Shown one piece after another: positions 25,009 through 34,100 of a stretch of 64,000 bases of DNA. Source of the DNA: an uncultured Armatimonadota bacterium (lineage in GTDB: Bacteria; Armatimonadota; Fimbriimonadia; Fimbriimonadales; Fimbriimonadaceae). The number at the start of each line of letters is the position of its first letter. Positions within the stretch are counted from its first letter, which is position 1. A program made the position numbers and the translations under genes. The notes beneath the pieces are model-generated. The model searched no databases and was not told the origin of the DNA. It was given only the letters and a program-made list of their open reading frames with translations. The stretch covers positions 1 to 64,000 of the forward strand of contig CAIUHP010000073.1 in the NCBI GenBank assembly GCA_903899015.1. Direction: 5' to 3'.

Positions 25009-25905
25009 CTAGTGCTTAGTAACAGGGCCCTGCTGGCAACCGGTCGATGAAGGTGTTGGTACACCATTTACTCGAGGAGTAACCAAGATCGTTCCTGGCA
25101 ACGTAGTGGTCCCGACTTGCAATCCGCTTGGAGCAGGTGCAAAGCATGAGACAACGCTCACATCGTATCGGAGCGTGTTGTAAGTGAACGAGTGATAGTA
25201 ACTCGAAGGAAGAGAGTCTCCGTTGACCGTGAAGCTTGTCGTGTTCGTTGGAACTGACGCTCGGAAGGAGCCATCAAAAGCAACCGTTACGGTATCAACC
25301 AACGCGTTCGCCGCGTTATAGAATTGAACTTGGCATCCTGCGAGAGCAGCTGCCTGATTCGTGTTCTCGTCAAGCACGTTTCCAAGAAGTCGAACCTGTC
25401 GAATCTTGATGTCATATTCTGCTGAGAACGTGCCGCCGGTGTAGGAAGCCGTCACAAAGAGTGGCTGGCTAGTCGCATTGTTGCTTACTGTCAGCTGGCC
25501 AGTGTTGGAAGCTAGAACTCCGTAGGTGGAATTAAAGTCACTCGTTGTGAATACAACGCCTGGAATAATGTGACGAACAGGGTTGCCGGAAGAGTCAGTT
25601 GTGTAATTGACGAGTTGGAAGATAACCTGCTCGCCGGTAGCAACGTTGGTAGGATCAACGACACCAAATACGGTCTGGTCGAATAAGTCAGCCTTAACTG
25701 CCATATTGGTCGGATCTTGCAACTGCTGATCAGTCCACATATCCGGATGCATCAGATTGGTCCGTTGCACCGCCACGATCGCTTCAACACGCGGATTGAT
25801 GTTGAGTACTGGACCTGTGGCAGGCTTTGAATTTCCGCCCGTGCCGCCGCATCCAATTAGAGCGAGCGCAACCGAGGCTGCCAGAAACTTGTGAACATGC
25901 TTCAT
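25009..25905 (-). CDS. Lipoprotein with carboxypeptidase-regulatory-like domain
   Basis: A 298-residue lipoprotein: signal MKHVHKFLAASVALALIGCG with the lipobox Cys at 19, then a beta-rich region (about 60-165), then a carboxypeptidase-regulatory-like repeat (about 170-245, GNVLDENTNQAAALAGCQVQFYN ... DGSFRASVPTNTTSFTV). It is a clear paralogue of the lipoprotein gene just upstream; both share the ...SSYYHSFTYN / SAYYYTQFNYN segment and a C-terminal TGC followed by GP. Function unknown; surface or periplasmic. Confidence 0.78.
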   Translation of the reverse strand: MKHVHKFLAASVALALIGCGGTGGNSKPATGPVLNINPRVEAIVAVQRTNLMHPDMWTDQQLQDPTNMAVKADLFDQTVFGVVDPTNVATGEQVIFQLVNYTTDSSGNPVRHIIPGVVFTTSDFNSTYGVLASNTGQLTVSNNATSQPLFVTASYTGGTFSAEYDIKIRQVRLLGNVLDENTNQAAALAGCQVQFYNAANALVDTVTVAFDGSFRASVPTNTTSFTVNGDSLPSSYYHSFTYNTLRYDVSVVSCFAPAPSGLQVGTTTLPGTILVTPRVNGVPTPSSTGCQQGPVTKH

Positions 25906-26030
25906 CGCGTTCTATTATGCCGACTAAGGCATTCCTTGTGAAGGGAGTAGGAATCAAGATTCATGAGTTCAATCCTTAAATATATCTAGAAGATGTCGAG
26001 AGTCAGACTTTCACACCGTTAATCGACATT

Positions 26031-26801
26031 TTATGGCCCTACGCATCCGGTTGGAGGAGGAGGAGGTCCGAAGGTTTTTAGGTCCGGAATAACGTCAGAA
26101 GCCATCTGAACCGGGTTCGCCGACGACAATGTTATGCCAAGAGGTGCCAAGCACACCGTCCCCTCAAGAAATTCATCGGAATTATAGTTAAATTGCGTGT
26201 AGTAATAAGCGCTACTCGGGTCTGGAATCGACATGTCAATCGTGAATCGAGCTGCGGTTGAAGGCACCGAGACCCTGAATCTTCCGTCGCGAGTCGTCTT
26301 CGTTTGCACAAGCAAATGCTTTGTGGCATCGTAGAACTGAATGCCAACGTATTGGATACCAGTATTCGATGTATTTCGAACCAGCCCCGTCACCACATTT
26401 TGCTTCGCGACGATATTGATGTTCACTTGGTAAATGGAACCACCGACGTGCACGGAGACCGTGTAAGCCGAACCTGCTGATGGTCCGACCGCGGTGAGGA
26501 GTCCATTGCTGGTCACTGTTGCCACACTTGGAGGTGCGGTTGTCGCCCATCCGCTCGCGGGAACAACAACTAGATTTCCGTGGCTATCTCGGGCAGTGAT
26601 CTCGAGTTGAATCGAATCTCCAACGAAAAGCGTTCCGGCGTCAACCATCTGCGAGGTATTGCTAGTCGTCACTAGGGTCACTTGGTAGGCGGTGTAGTTT
26701 GGAGGGGTTGTCCCTCCTCCTCCGCCGCCGCCACCTCCGCCGCAGCCAGCGAGCATTGCTACTGCCGCAACGATTGAAAATTGTTTTAATTTCTGATTCA
26801 A
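26031..26801 (-). CDS. Poly-glycine lipoprotein with Ig-like and carboxypeptidase-regulatory-like domains
   Basis: A 256-residue lipoprotein. I set the start at TTG 26801: GGTAGGAG stands five bases before it, and the product then has a textbook signal (NQKLKQFSIVAAVAMLAGCG). A TTG at 26822 would put the ribosome site inside the gene. Ten glycines follow the lipid cysteine as a flexible tether, then a BIG2-like region (LVTTSNTSQMVDAGTLFVGD ... ATVTSNGLLTAVGPSAG) and a regulatory-like beta domain (VTGLVRNTSNTGIQYVGIQF). It ends in PPTGCVGP. Confidence 0.8.
   Translation of the reverse strand: MNQKLKQFSIVAAVAMLAGCGGGGGGGGGGTTPPNYTAYQVTLVTTSNTSQMVDAGTLFVGDSIQLEITARDSHGNLVVVPASGWATTAPPSVATVTSNGLLTAVGPSAGSAYTVSVHVGGSIYQVNINIVAKQNVVTGLVRNTSNTGIQYVGIQFYDATKHLLVQTKTTRDGRFRVSVPSTAARFTIDMSIPDPSSAYYYTQFNYNSDEFLEGTVCLAPLGITLSSANPVQMASDVIPDLKTFGPPPPPTGCVGP
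26709..26746 (-). repeat. GGN triplet tract encoding poly-glycine
   Basis: A run of GGN codons (read on the minus strand) gives ten consecutive Gly after the lipid-modified Cys. Such tracts can change length by slippage in whole codons. Confidence 0.7.
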
Positions 26802-26871
26802 AGTTACTCCTACCTTCCTCAAGGCAAACGCGAGTCTAGCTTTCCTCTTTAGTTGACTGATTTCGAAACGA

Positions 26872-27282
26872 TTAGGTTCGTTTCAAATCGCCAGTTTGAA
26901 ATCCATGCGGAATTAAATCGCTCAACTTATAGTGAACCTGGTTACTTTGCTCAGAAACGGTGATTACATCTACCCTCGTTGGATCCTTGGTGAATTCTAG
27001 GAGTGACTGCAGACACATTCCGCACGGCGTTCCACCATCTTTTGTAACGACCGCCACCGCGATGAGCTCTTGTTGCCCTTCGCTCACCATCTTGCAGAGT
27101 GCTGTACGCTCGGCACAGACACATAAGCCATAGGAGACATTTTCAACGTTGCATCCCGACCAAATCTGACCGCTTGAATCTAAAATCGCCGCCCCCACTC
27201 GATAACCGCTATACGGAGCGTAAGCATTTTCCCTCACACGCTTTGCCGTTTCAATCAAGTCAGACATTGGAAGTGTTGCCAT
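26872..27282 (-). CDS. cdd: Cytidine deaminase
   Basis: A 136-residue zinc enzyme converting (deoxy)cytidine to uridine in pyrimidine salvage. The zinc site is C-A-E in YGLCVCAERTAL and PCGMC in GGTPCGMCLQSLLEF, with NVENVSYG for substrate binding. AGGGGA stands five bases before the ATG. It starts 23 bases after the mutS2 stop on the same strand and probably shares its transcript. Confidence 0.95.
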   Translation of the reverse strand: MATLPMSDLIETAKRVRENAYAPYSGYRVGAAILDSSGQIWSGCNVENVSYGLCVCAERTALCKMVSEGQQELIAVAVVTKDGGTPCGMCLQSLLEFTKDPTRVDVITVSEQSNQVHYKLSDLIPHGFQTGDLKRT

Positions 27283-27305
27283 TCGGATCCCCTCTAAATA
27301 AGCTC

Positions 27306-29639
27306 TTACCGGAACTGAACAATTGTCGCACCATGGCCACCTTCAGCAGGCTCACCATCGCGGAACGACGCTACTCCTGGATGCTTTTTTAAATACTCTT
27401 GGGTGACCTTTCTGAGAATTCCCTCCCCTTTTCCATGAACGATCCGGATAAAGGGCACTCCTGCCAACATTGCATCGTCCACAAATTTCTCGAGGTCCCG
27501 GAGTGCTTCCTCGGCTCGCATGTGCCGTAAGTGCAACTCCGTCGTCGCATTGATTGCTTTATTGAGCTGAATACTTGCTCGAGGCTTCATTGAGCTTGGT
27601 TTCGGTTCAACTTGAGAGAGACTTGAAAGAGCGATCGACATCTTTATCGATCCCACCTGAACCACTGCAGTCTTCCCTTTCGGATCCTCAACGATTGTGC
27701 CGGGCTGACTATATCCGTCGATCTTTACCGTCATCCCTTTAACGAACATGCCCTCCTTGACGTCCTCAGCTTTTGGCTTTCGAGGAAGGAACTCGTTGGC
27801 AAAGTCTTTACCAACATCCTGAAGTTCGCCAAGTTTCTTTCGAACGCTGTCTCGGTTCTTTTGATCGATCGGCGCATTCTTGAGTTCGTCGAAAAGGCGG
27901 CTCGCTTCGAGCCTAATTTCACGAAGGGCTGCCTCGATCACCTCGTTGGCTTTGCTATGAGCATTCTTTCGGATCTCTTCCGCCTCGGCCAACTTCCTTG
28001 CGGCTTTAGCTTCGGCGCGTCGAAGTTCATCGGACCTCCGGTCAGCTTCTCCCTGCGCAATTCGAGCCTGGCGCTGAGATTGCTCCAATTGCTCCATCAT
28101 CACCGCAACGTCAACTGCCTGGACTCCTAAGCTTTCCCGGGCAGATTCGACTACTGATTTCGGGATGCCGTACCTTTCTGCAATTCGAAGTGCTTGCGAA
28201 GCACCCGGCGCGCCCATGATCAGTCGATAAGTGGGCCGAAGAGATTTCGGGTCAAATTCCATTGCCGCATTTTGGAAACCTTCGGTGTTATAGGCGAATG
28301 CTTTCAACTCACCATAGTGAGTGCTCGCCAAGATCGCTCCACCCCGCTTCGCCATTTCGGTCAAGATGGCTTGCGCAAGTGCGGCTCCTTCCGCTGGGTC
28401 CGTTCCGGCACCTGCTTCATCCAGTAAGATCAGCGCCCCTCGTTTTAAGGTCCGAAGAGCTTCCGCGATGTTTTTAATGTGTCCGCTGAAAGTTGAGAGA
28501 GACTGTTCAAGGCTCTGCTCGTCGCCAATATCTGCCCAGACCTGTGAAAAAGGCCCTAGCTTAATGTCGAGTGCGGGCGGCATGAGGCCCGCTTGAGCCA
28601 TCAAAACAAACAACCCAACCGTCTTGATGGCGACCGTTTTACCACCTGTGTTTGGGCCCGTAATGAGAACACTCGAACCCATGCCAACGGAAAGGTCCAA
28701 TGGGATGGTGTTGGTTGGATCGAGAAGAGGATGCTTTCCGCCTTGAATATGGATCCATGCCTGTCCTTGCGGAATAGGCATGGTGCCCTTCATGTCATAG
28801 CCAAGGCGTGCTTTCGCAAAAGCAAGATCCACTTGACTTGCGGCTTCTAGTCCCCCGGTCATTTCTTCTGCAATTGTCCCGACCTTGGTGCTGAGCTGAG
28901 TCAGGATTTTCAACTCTTCTGTTCTTTCTGCCGCCTGTACTTCTCGTAGGGAATTCCCTAACTGTAAAACGTCTTCTGGCTCGACGAAAATCGTTTGCCC
29001 GCTGGCGCTCGTATCGTGGACGATTCCTCTAATCTTGCCTCGATTTTCCGCTTTGAGAGGAACAACGTAGCGACCATCGCGCACGGTGTAGATTGGATCG
29101 CTGAGAAGATCGCGAGTTTTGCCGGTGGCGTAGCTTTGGATTCTCTCTTGAATACGCGCGGTGGTGTTTTTCTTCTTCTGGCGGAGTTGACCAAGCGTAA
29201 CGCTCGCAGAGTCTTTAATCGTTCCGTCGGGATCAAGGCTGTCGAAAAGCTGTTCCTCGACTTTGCGCGCCTCGGGAAGGCTTTCTCCATACGGAGAGAG
29301 CTTTGGCATGTCGACCTTTCTGGCAGCAAGAAAAGTCTTCAAATTTCTCATGCCACTCAGGGCATCCGCAATTTGAAAGAGCTCTTGGCCGCCAAGGACG
29401 CCACCCTTGGAAGCAATTTTCAAAGGTTGACGCAAATCACGTATTGATCCCAGTGATGGGACTTGATGTTTGGCCAATGCCTCGTGGGCTTCGCCGGTCA
29501 GAGCAAGTAATTGCCAAACTTTTATGGGATCAAAGGTCGGCTGGATGCTCGATGCCAAAGCAACACCAAGCGACGTCTCGCAGCGACTCTGGAGACGTTC
29601 CGCAATGGCTTCAATCTCAAGCACCTTTAAGGCATGCAT
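27306..29639 (-). CDS. mutS2: Endonuclease MutS2
   Basis: A 777-residue MutS-family ATPase with C-terminal Smr nuclease. The core and lever come first; Walker A is GPNTGGKTVAIKT and Walker B ALILLDEAGAGTDPAEG, followed by ASTHYGELKAFA. A long coiled-coil (about 500-610, rich in E, A, R, Q) leads to a KOW-like segment (MTVKIDGYSQPGTIVEDP) and the Smr domain with IVHGKGEGILRKV. It is linked to suppressing recombination or splitting collided ribosomes. A GTG at 29708 would add 23 residues; ATG 29639 (MHALKVLEIEAI) matches the family N-terminus. Confidence 0.94.
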   Translation of the reverse strand: MHALKVLEIEAIAERLQSRCETSLGVALASSIQPTFDPIKVWQLLALTGEAHEALAKHQVPSLGSIRDLRQPLKIASKGGVLGGQELFQIADALSGMRNLKTFLAARKVDMPKLSPYGESLPEARKVEEQLFDSLDPDGTIKDSASVTLGQLRQKKKNTTARIQERIQSYATGKTRDLLSDPIYTVRDGRYVVPLKAENRGKIRGIVHDTSASGQTIFVEPEDVLQLGNSLREVQAAERTEELKILTQLSTKVGTIAEEMTGGLEAASQVDLAFAKARLGYDMKGTMPIPQGQAWIHIQGGKHPLLDPTNTIPLDLSVGMGSSVLITGPNTGGKTVAIKTVGLFVLMAQAGLMPPALDIKLGPFSQVWADIGDEQSLEQSLSTFSGHIKNIAEALRTLKRGALILLDEAGAGTDPAEGAALAQAILTEMAKRGGAILASTHYGELKAFAYNTEGFQNAAMEFDPKSLRPTYRLIMGAPGASQALRIAERYGIPKSVVESARESLGVQAVDVAVMMEQLEQSQRQARIAQGEADRRSDELRRAEAKAARKLAEAEEIRKNAHSKANEVIEAALREIRLEASRLFDELKNAPIDQKNRDSVRKKLGELQDVGKDFANEFLPRKPKAEDVKEGMFVKGMTVKIDGYSQPGTIVEDPKGKTAVVQVGSIKMSIALSSLSQVEPKPSSMKPRASIQLNKAINATTELHLRHMRAEEALRDLEKFVDDAMLAGVPFIRIVHGKGEGILRKVTQEYLKKHPGVASFRDGEPAEGGHGATIVQFR

Positions 29640-29968
29640 TTCAGTTGTATTGTGACAGGCCCACCCAAGCCTCATGACTTGGAATGGTTTAGAAACTTTG
29701 GTTGTCACCTTCTTTAGCGATCGGCTGGTTCAACTCTTTGAACCTAGTTAAGCTCAAAAGAGGAACAATCTCCGCTTGATCCCGTCAACGGTATTAAGCA
29801 ACGGTCTGCGTCCCAGCCGAAATTCAGCTGGTTTTATTCCCCCACTTAATCTCGCAGCCGTTGCCAATTCCATCGAAGGCTCGTCTGATTTAGGAAACGA
29901 AGGGGTCAGTAGAGAAATCTTGAATGGCTCAAAATCATCTCATTCTCAGTTATCGGTAAGATACATAT
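29640..29968. other. Intergenic region upstream of mutS2 and the CBM96-like gene
   Basis: These 329 bases lie between divergent genes. A minus-strand reading frame of 39 codons (29754-29873) has unusually coding-like composition, but no ribosome site. I see no RNA structure or repeat. Promoters for both flanking genes should be here. Confidence 0.4.
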
Positions 29969-30622
29969 ATGGTGTTGTCGATGCTTGCTCTCGCCCTTCT
30001 CGCACCCAAGAGTATTTCTCTTGTACCAAAGGAGACCGTTTGGGTCTACGCAAACGCGAGTTCGCCTGGAGACGGGACATTCTTGCGAGCATGGGGTGTA
30101 GAAGGAAAATCTTGCCCACCAGATGGCGAAGATGCAGGTCAGTTCTCATTCAGCTTGTTGAAATGGGATGTGTCAAGCCTTCCAACCGGTGCGAAACTTA
30201 TTTCAGCCAAGTTAATGCTTAATAACGTTCCCGACCCCGGCTACACCCTTGACGCTGCCAAGCGCTGCCCCATTGAGGTCCGACCGTTGGTTGGGAACTT
30301 TGAGGCTAAGAAATGGACCTTCGAGATGTCCTCAAAAGTCCATCCGGACAGTTCCGACAAGGCGATTTTTGGAACGGGTTACCCCAAAGAACTTCCCAAA
30401 GAAGTGCCGGTACCCATTTCGGTGGATCTCCTAAAGGGTCCAAATGACTTCGTAAAAGCGCTCGCCACTGCTATGGCAGGTTCGGATCATCAACTCAACT
30501 TGAGCCTAACTTCGAAACTCGACCCGAGCACCGACGGACGAGCATTTGTTTACAAGCTGATCGGTCAAGCAGAAACAAAAGAGTGGCTGCGCCCCCAACT
30601 CGTTCTCGTTTTTGAGCAGTAG
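29969..30622 (+). CDS. Exported DNRLRE/CBM96-like beta-sandwich protein
   Basis: A 217-residue protein with a short signal peptide (MVLSMLALALLAPKS). The mature part has the DNRLRE/CBM96 pattern: an opening TVWVYANASSPGDGTFLRAWG, then FSLLKWDVSSLPTGAKLISA and KLMLNN, and a closing QLVLVFEQ. This fold occurs as an add-on in large surface proteins; here it stands alone. It precedes the SGNH hydrolase by 62 bases, so a joint role on extracellular polysaccharide is possible but not shown. Confidence 0.65.
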   Translation: MVLSMLALALLAPKSISLVPKETVWVYANASSPGDGTFLRAWGVEGKSCPPDGEDAGQFSFSLLKWDVSSLPTGAKLISAKLMLNNVPDPGYTLDAAKRCPIEVRPLVGNFEAKKWTFEMSSKVHPDSSDKAIFGTGYPKELPKEVPVPISVDLLKGPNDFVKALATAMAGSDHQLNLSLTSKLDPSTDGRAFVYKLIGQAETKEWLRPQLVLVFEQ

Positions 30623-30633
30623 TCTACGTCGTT

Positions 30634-30660
30634 CGCCCGCCCGGTAAAGAAAGGCGGGCG
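30634..30660. terminator. GC-rich hairpin between two plus-strand genes
   Basis: CGCCCGCC pairs with GGCGGGCG around an 11-base loop, 12 bases after the stop of the CBM96-like gene. No T run follows, so it may reduce read-through or stabilise the mRNA end rather than terminate. Confidence 0.4.
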
Positions 30661-30684
30661 ATTGCCGGTATCTTTTGAAGTGCT

Positions 30685-31434
30685 ATGTTGCTTGCACTTG
30701 GACTCGTTCTTGCCTTTCACACTACTCAAACTGAGAATCCCGCTACCATTCCAGTTCCTCAACGGGGCTTCGAGGCCCGCCACGCAGATAAAGTGGCGAC
30801 CTTAGCCAAGCACAAGTTCGACCTCCTCATGGTCGGAGACTCCATCACTCACAATTTCGAACGATCCATCTATCAACCAATCTGGGATCAGTTTTACAAA
30901 CCACGCAACGCCATCAACCTTGGCTACAGTGGCGCACGGACCGAGAACACCATCTGGAACCTTGAGAATGGTGAACTCACGGGCCAATCGCCCAAAGTCG
31001 TCACCTTGTTAATTGGCACGAATAATGCCGACGAGACGAATTATCCAACTCACCACACTGCAGAACAAATCGCGGATGGGATAAAGGTTATCGTCAACTT
31101 AATGAGAAGAAAGCTCCCTAAATCGAAAATCCTTCTCTTGGCTCCATTTCCATTTGGCGAGTTTCCTCACGCTAACAGTCGAGGACTTGTCTTGGAAAAC
31201 ACTGCCCGAATTATCAAGACTTTCGCTGATAACAAGCACGTATTCTTTCTGGACATTGGCTCAACATTCCTCAAGCCAGACGGATCGATGGACAAAGCTC
31301 TGATGCCGGATTGCCTTCATCCCAGTGTCGCTGGCGCTCTTTTGTGGGCCAAGGCGATGGAACCAACGCTGTCGAAGCTGATGGGCGATAAATCTCGAGA
31401 TCTTCCCGGTGGCGGATTAGGAAATAAGAATTAG
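30685..31434 (+). CDS. SGNH/GDSL hydrolase (PAF-acetylhydrolase-like)
   Basis: A 249-residue exported esterase with a short signal peptide (MLLALGLVLAFHTTQ). Block I is LLMVGDSITHNF with nucleophilic Ser, block II is NLGYSGARTENTIWNL with Gly, block III is LLIGTNNADE with Asn, and block V is MPDCLHPSVAGALLWA with the Asp-His pair. Relatives deacetylate lipids, sugars or xylan; substrate not determinable. The C-terminal 20 residues are polar (DKSRDLPGGGLGNKN) and may be disordered. Confidence 0.9.
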   Translation: MLLALGLVLAFHTTQTENPATIPVPQRGFEARHADKVATLAKHKFDLLMVGDSITHNFERSIYQPIWDQFYKPRNAINLGYSGARTENTIWNLENGELTGQSPKVVTLLIGTNNADETNYPTHHTAEQIADGIKVIVNLMRRKLPKSKILLLAPFPFGEFPHANSRGLVLENTARIIKTFADNKHVFFLDIGSTFLKPDGSMDKALMPDCLHPSVAGALLWAKAMEPTLSKLMGDKSRDLPGGGLGNKN

Positions 31435-31534
31435 TCCCTAGTTGGGAATACGTCGCCTATAAACCGCGTCAAAAAGACAGACGGGTCGTTCGAACTCTTC
31501 ACCGAGAGAGAGTGGCCTGAACATTAGGAGACCG

Positions 31535-31633
31535 ATGAGTCAATCAAAGGGACCTAGTGGACTAAGAGTGGGGTCCGTCGGGACGTGGCGCAACAACGCG
31601 AACCGATTGGACCCTTTCTCATTTGACTTCTAA
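31535..31633 (+). CDS. Possible 32-residue small protein
   Basis: ATG 31535 is preceded by TAGGAGA with three bases between, one of the better ribosome sites in the window. The product begins MSQSKGPSGLRVGSVGTWRN and ends in DPFSFDF. It has no homologue I know, no signal and no membrane helix. It follows the hydrolase gene by 100 bases. The composition (Ser, Gly, Asn, Arg) is not decisive, so this may be a real small protein or chance. Confidence 0.35.
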   Translation: MSQSKGPSGLRVGSVGTWRNNANRLDPFSFDF

Positions 31634-31663
31634 CAGGCGCAATCTTGAGACCATGCAGACGAC

Positions 31664-32212
31664 TTAGCGTAAGTCTTCTAGTTGGCAACCAAGATAAGAT
31701 GCCAAATCAGATGCGCGCTTGATAACTCTCGGCATTCGGTTTCCCTCAACTCGTTCACCGAATAAAGGCTGTGGAGGCCGATCGTCGCTCCAAACGATAT
31801 TTGCGGTCACCACTCGCAATGGGAGAATTGCCCCCGAATCTCCATCCGATATTGGAGTATCGTTCGCGAGAAGCGCTATCGACCGTATCTCGCTCGTATG
31901 ACCGCTAACTTGCTTTACGAAAGGCCAAACTCCTTTCCGAAGAGTATAAGTTTGATTCGAAGGACTAATCGAGAACGACTCCACTCGTCCCAGCATCGCA
32001 AGCCCAAGCACTAGGAACAAAACAAGAATTCCGGTAACGCAAAGATCAATTGGAGACTGACTAATTGGCTTTGCGTTTAGAGCAAGCTTAATGAGCATCG
32101 CTAAGGAATATGCAGCGTAAAAGCTGCCTCCAATTCGTAGCGCCAGGTTCAAATGAAATGTGCGCTTAAGGTCTGCCGTGGTTGCGTTTGGTGTTGCTTT
32201 CAATTCGATCAT
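31664..32212 (-). CDS. Unknown two-helix membrane protein
   Basis: A 182-residue protein I do not recognise. Two hydrophobic helices (about 28-46, GGSFYAAYSLAMLIKLAL; 56-75, IDLCVTGILVLFLVLGLAML) are followed by a soluble part of about 100 residues rich in beta pattern (VESFSISPSNQTYTLRKGVW, LRVVTANIVWSDD), like small PH-type or band-7 linked domains. GAAAGAA precedes the ATG. Ends in a polar helix (RVIKRASDLASYLGCQLEDL). Confidence 0.65.
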   Translation of the reverse strand: MIELKATPNATTADLKRTFHLNLALRIGGSFYAAYSLAMLIKLALNAKPISQSPIDLCVTGILVLFLVLGLAMLGRVESFSISPSNQTYTLRKGVWPFVKQVSGHTSEIRSIALLANDTPISDGDSGAILPLRVVTANIVWSDDRPPQPLFGERVEGNRMPRVIKRASDLASYLGCQLEDLR

Positions 32213-32277
32213 TTCTTTCGATATATATAAGAATCAGAGGTGAAACCATTCTGATTCCACCTCAGGAAAAGTAAATC

Positions 32278-33195
32278 CTATGGTTGAGGATTCCTTCTCC
32301 AGTCGTTGTCGGTGAAGGAACGCCAGGTTTGGTTGATGTTCCGATACTTGGCATGAAAGTCGCCATAGGCGATATTCACGCCACCCTGGATGTCGAGGTA
32401 CGGCCCGGATGCGCCACTCGGGCTGGTCCCCGTGCTGTAAGTGATCTTTCGGTCGCCATGTCGCGGCCACAAACGAGATTGGAGCGCCGAAGGGTTAGCG
32501 ATACTTCCGCTGGTCGTGACGTTACCGACCGTATCGTCAAAAGCCCAAGGCTGTGGATAGAGTCCTCCACGTGAAGGAGATCCGTCTGCTCGAGCGGCAT
32601 CAGCCAACACGATGAAGTTGGCCGGAGATGCCAATGACGTTGAGGTTACTGTTTCGTTAAACCCAAAATCAGGATTGGCCTGGTACCAGGTCTGATGAAT
32701 CGCTCCAGGCAGGTTGGCTTCATTGGAGTTGCTACCATAGTCCACCGTCCACCATTGCCTTGTTCCGGCAGTTGGCCATGCGGGCGAAGTTGGGTCCTTC
32801 CAAATACCACCAACATTGTTGGTCGCGGTGGGAGGCGTGTTGCCTGACTTGATATAGGGGCCAAGTTTAAATCGAATCGGGAAAGGCTCCACTTGCGTGG
32901 CATCCGTCGCCGTGGTGTAGTTCGGCGAGGTCCTTTCAGTGACGCTATTGGGATAGACGTCGTCAACATCGCCCAGATACAAAGCGTAGGCAACGCCTAA
33001 CTGCTTTACATTTGAAAGGGAAACGGACTTCTTGGCCGCTTCCTTTGCCTGAGCAAAAACTGGAAAGAGGATCGCAGCAAGGATCGCAATAATGGCGATC
33101 ACAACAAGGAGTTCGATGAGCGTGAAGGCACGTCGACTTGGCGAAGTACTTGCCGTCGATGCGCGGAGTCCAGAAAGGGTGGTATCGATTTTCAT
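32278..33195 (-). CDS. Prepilin-type (DUF1559-like) pseudopilin
   Basis: A 305-residue protein with a type IV prepilin leader: basic residues then [20 protein letters not shown] with Glu at +5 after the cleavage site. The adjoining [20 protein letters not shown] is typical of Armatimonadota. The globular part ends with [15 protein letters not shown], the counterpart of the H-X9-DG motif. It would be processed by a prepilin peptidase and assembled in a pilus or type II secretion-like fibre. AAAGAAGA precedes ATG 33195; an upstream frame opening at 33366 lacks any signal. Confidence 0.87.
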   Translation of the reverse strand: MKIDTTLSGLRASTASTSPSRRAFTLIELLVVIAIIAILAAILFPVFAQAKEAAKKSVSLSNVKQLGVAYALYLGDVDDVYPNSVTERTSPNYTTATDATQVEPFPIRFKLGPYIKSGNTPPTATNNVGGIWKDPTSPAWPTAGTRQWWTVDYGSNSNEANLPGAIHQTWYQANPDFGFNETVTSTSLASPANFIVLADAARADGSPSRGGLYPQPWAFDDTVGNVTTSGSIANPSALQSRLWPRHGDRKITYSTGTSPSGASGPYLDIQGGVNIAYGDFHAKYRNINQTWRSFTDNDWRRNPQP

Positions 33196-33344
33196 TCTTC
33201 TTTTCTCAAAGGCATCAGTTTTGGGCTCACCTGCCTTGAACAGTAATAATCTACGCGATATCTTCACCGAAAAGTTAATAGTTGATAGACTTAATAGACT
33301 TTTATTTTGAGATGAACGAATATAAGGGTATTGGGCGAAGATTA

Positions 33345-34100
33345 TTAGGCTCCCGCCAATCCCCAACGTCGTCTTACATGGCGTTCAAGCGAGCCGAATA
33401 TCAGCCGGTCCGTCAACAATCCAAGCCCCATGATCACGGCCATGACTGATAGAACTTGGCTCATGTCGGCAAGCTCTCTCCCTTGCATCAGCATCTGGCC
33501 TAGCCCGAGGCTAACAAAAAGTAACTCGCCCGACATCAGCGCTCTCCATGCGTAACCCCAACCCAATTTGGCGCCAGTCAAGATTGAGGGCAACGAGGCA
33601 GGTAGCAAAACGTGGGTATAAATTCGCCAACTTGGCGTTCCCATCGTTAACGCGGCCCGAACGTAGGTAGGTGATAGATTCTTCACGCCATCTTGAACTG
33701 CAATCGCGATAGAAACCAACGATCCAGCGACCACCACAAACAAAATTGCTCGATCGTTGAGTCCAAACCAGAGAAGCGCCAAGGGTAGCCAACAGATACT
33801 TGGCAACGACTGGAATGCCGAAACCAGCGATCCAAGGGTGTCTTCAACGAACTTGACCCTGGCCAATACAATTCCGAGCGGGACACCGATGACAAGCGAA
33901 ATGGAATAGCCAAGCAAGACCCTTCGAAGGCTGATCGCCGTGGCATTGAGCAAGCTTCCATCTCGAAATTCTTGGATCAAGGTGCTCCCAACTCGGTAAG
34001 GAGAGGGAAAGAGCATCGGGTCCCAGATATGCCTACTGGCGATAATCGCCCATAAGCCGATCAAAGCCGCGAAGAAGATCGTTCTCCGTAAACTGTTCAT
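33345..34100 (-). CDS. ssuC: ABC transporter permease, SsuC/TauC type
   Basis: A 251-residue inner-membrane permease of the nitrate/sulfonate/taurine group, with about six helices and the EAA loop [31 protein letters not shown] lies about 10 bases before ATG 34100, deciding the start; the coding region then overlaps the ATPase gene by 68 bases. Last gene of the sulfate cluster. The gene symbol marks the family, not a proven sulfonate substrate. Confidence 0.88.
   Translation of the reverse strand: MNSLRRTIFFAALIGLWAIIASRHIWDPMLFPSPYRVGSTLIQEFRDGSLLNATAISLRRVLLGYSISLVIGVPLGIVLARVKFVEDTLGSLVSAFQSLPSICWLPLALLWFGLNDRAILFVVVAGSLVSIAIAVQDGVKNLSPTYVRAALTMGTPSWRIYTHVLLPASLPSILTGAKLGWGYAWRALMSGELLFVSLGLGQMLMQGRELADMSQVLSVMAVIMGLGLLTDRLIFGSLERHVRRRWGLAGA

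Noticed and set aside
29754-29873. 39-codon minus-strand frame (MELATAARLSGGIKPAEF...)
   Set aside because: Coding-like composition but no ribosome site and no known relative; kept only as a note.
29776-30222. 148-codon plus-strand frame
   Set aside because: Runs out of frame into the CBM96-like gene and has no domain pattern.
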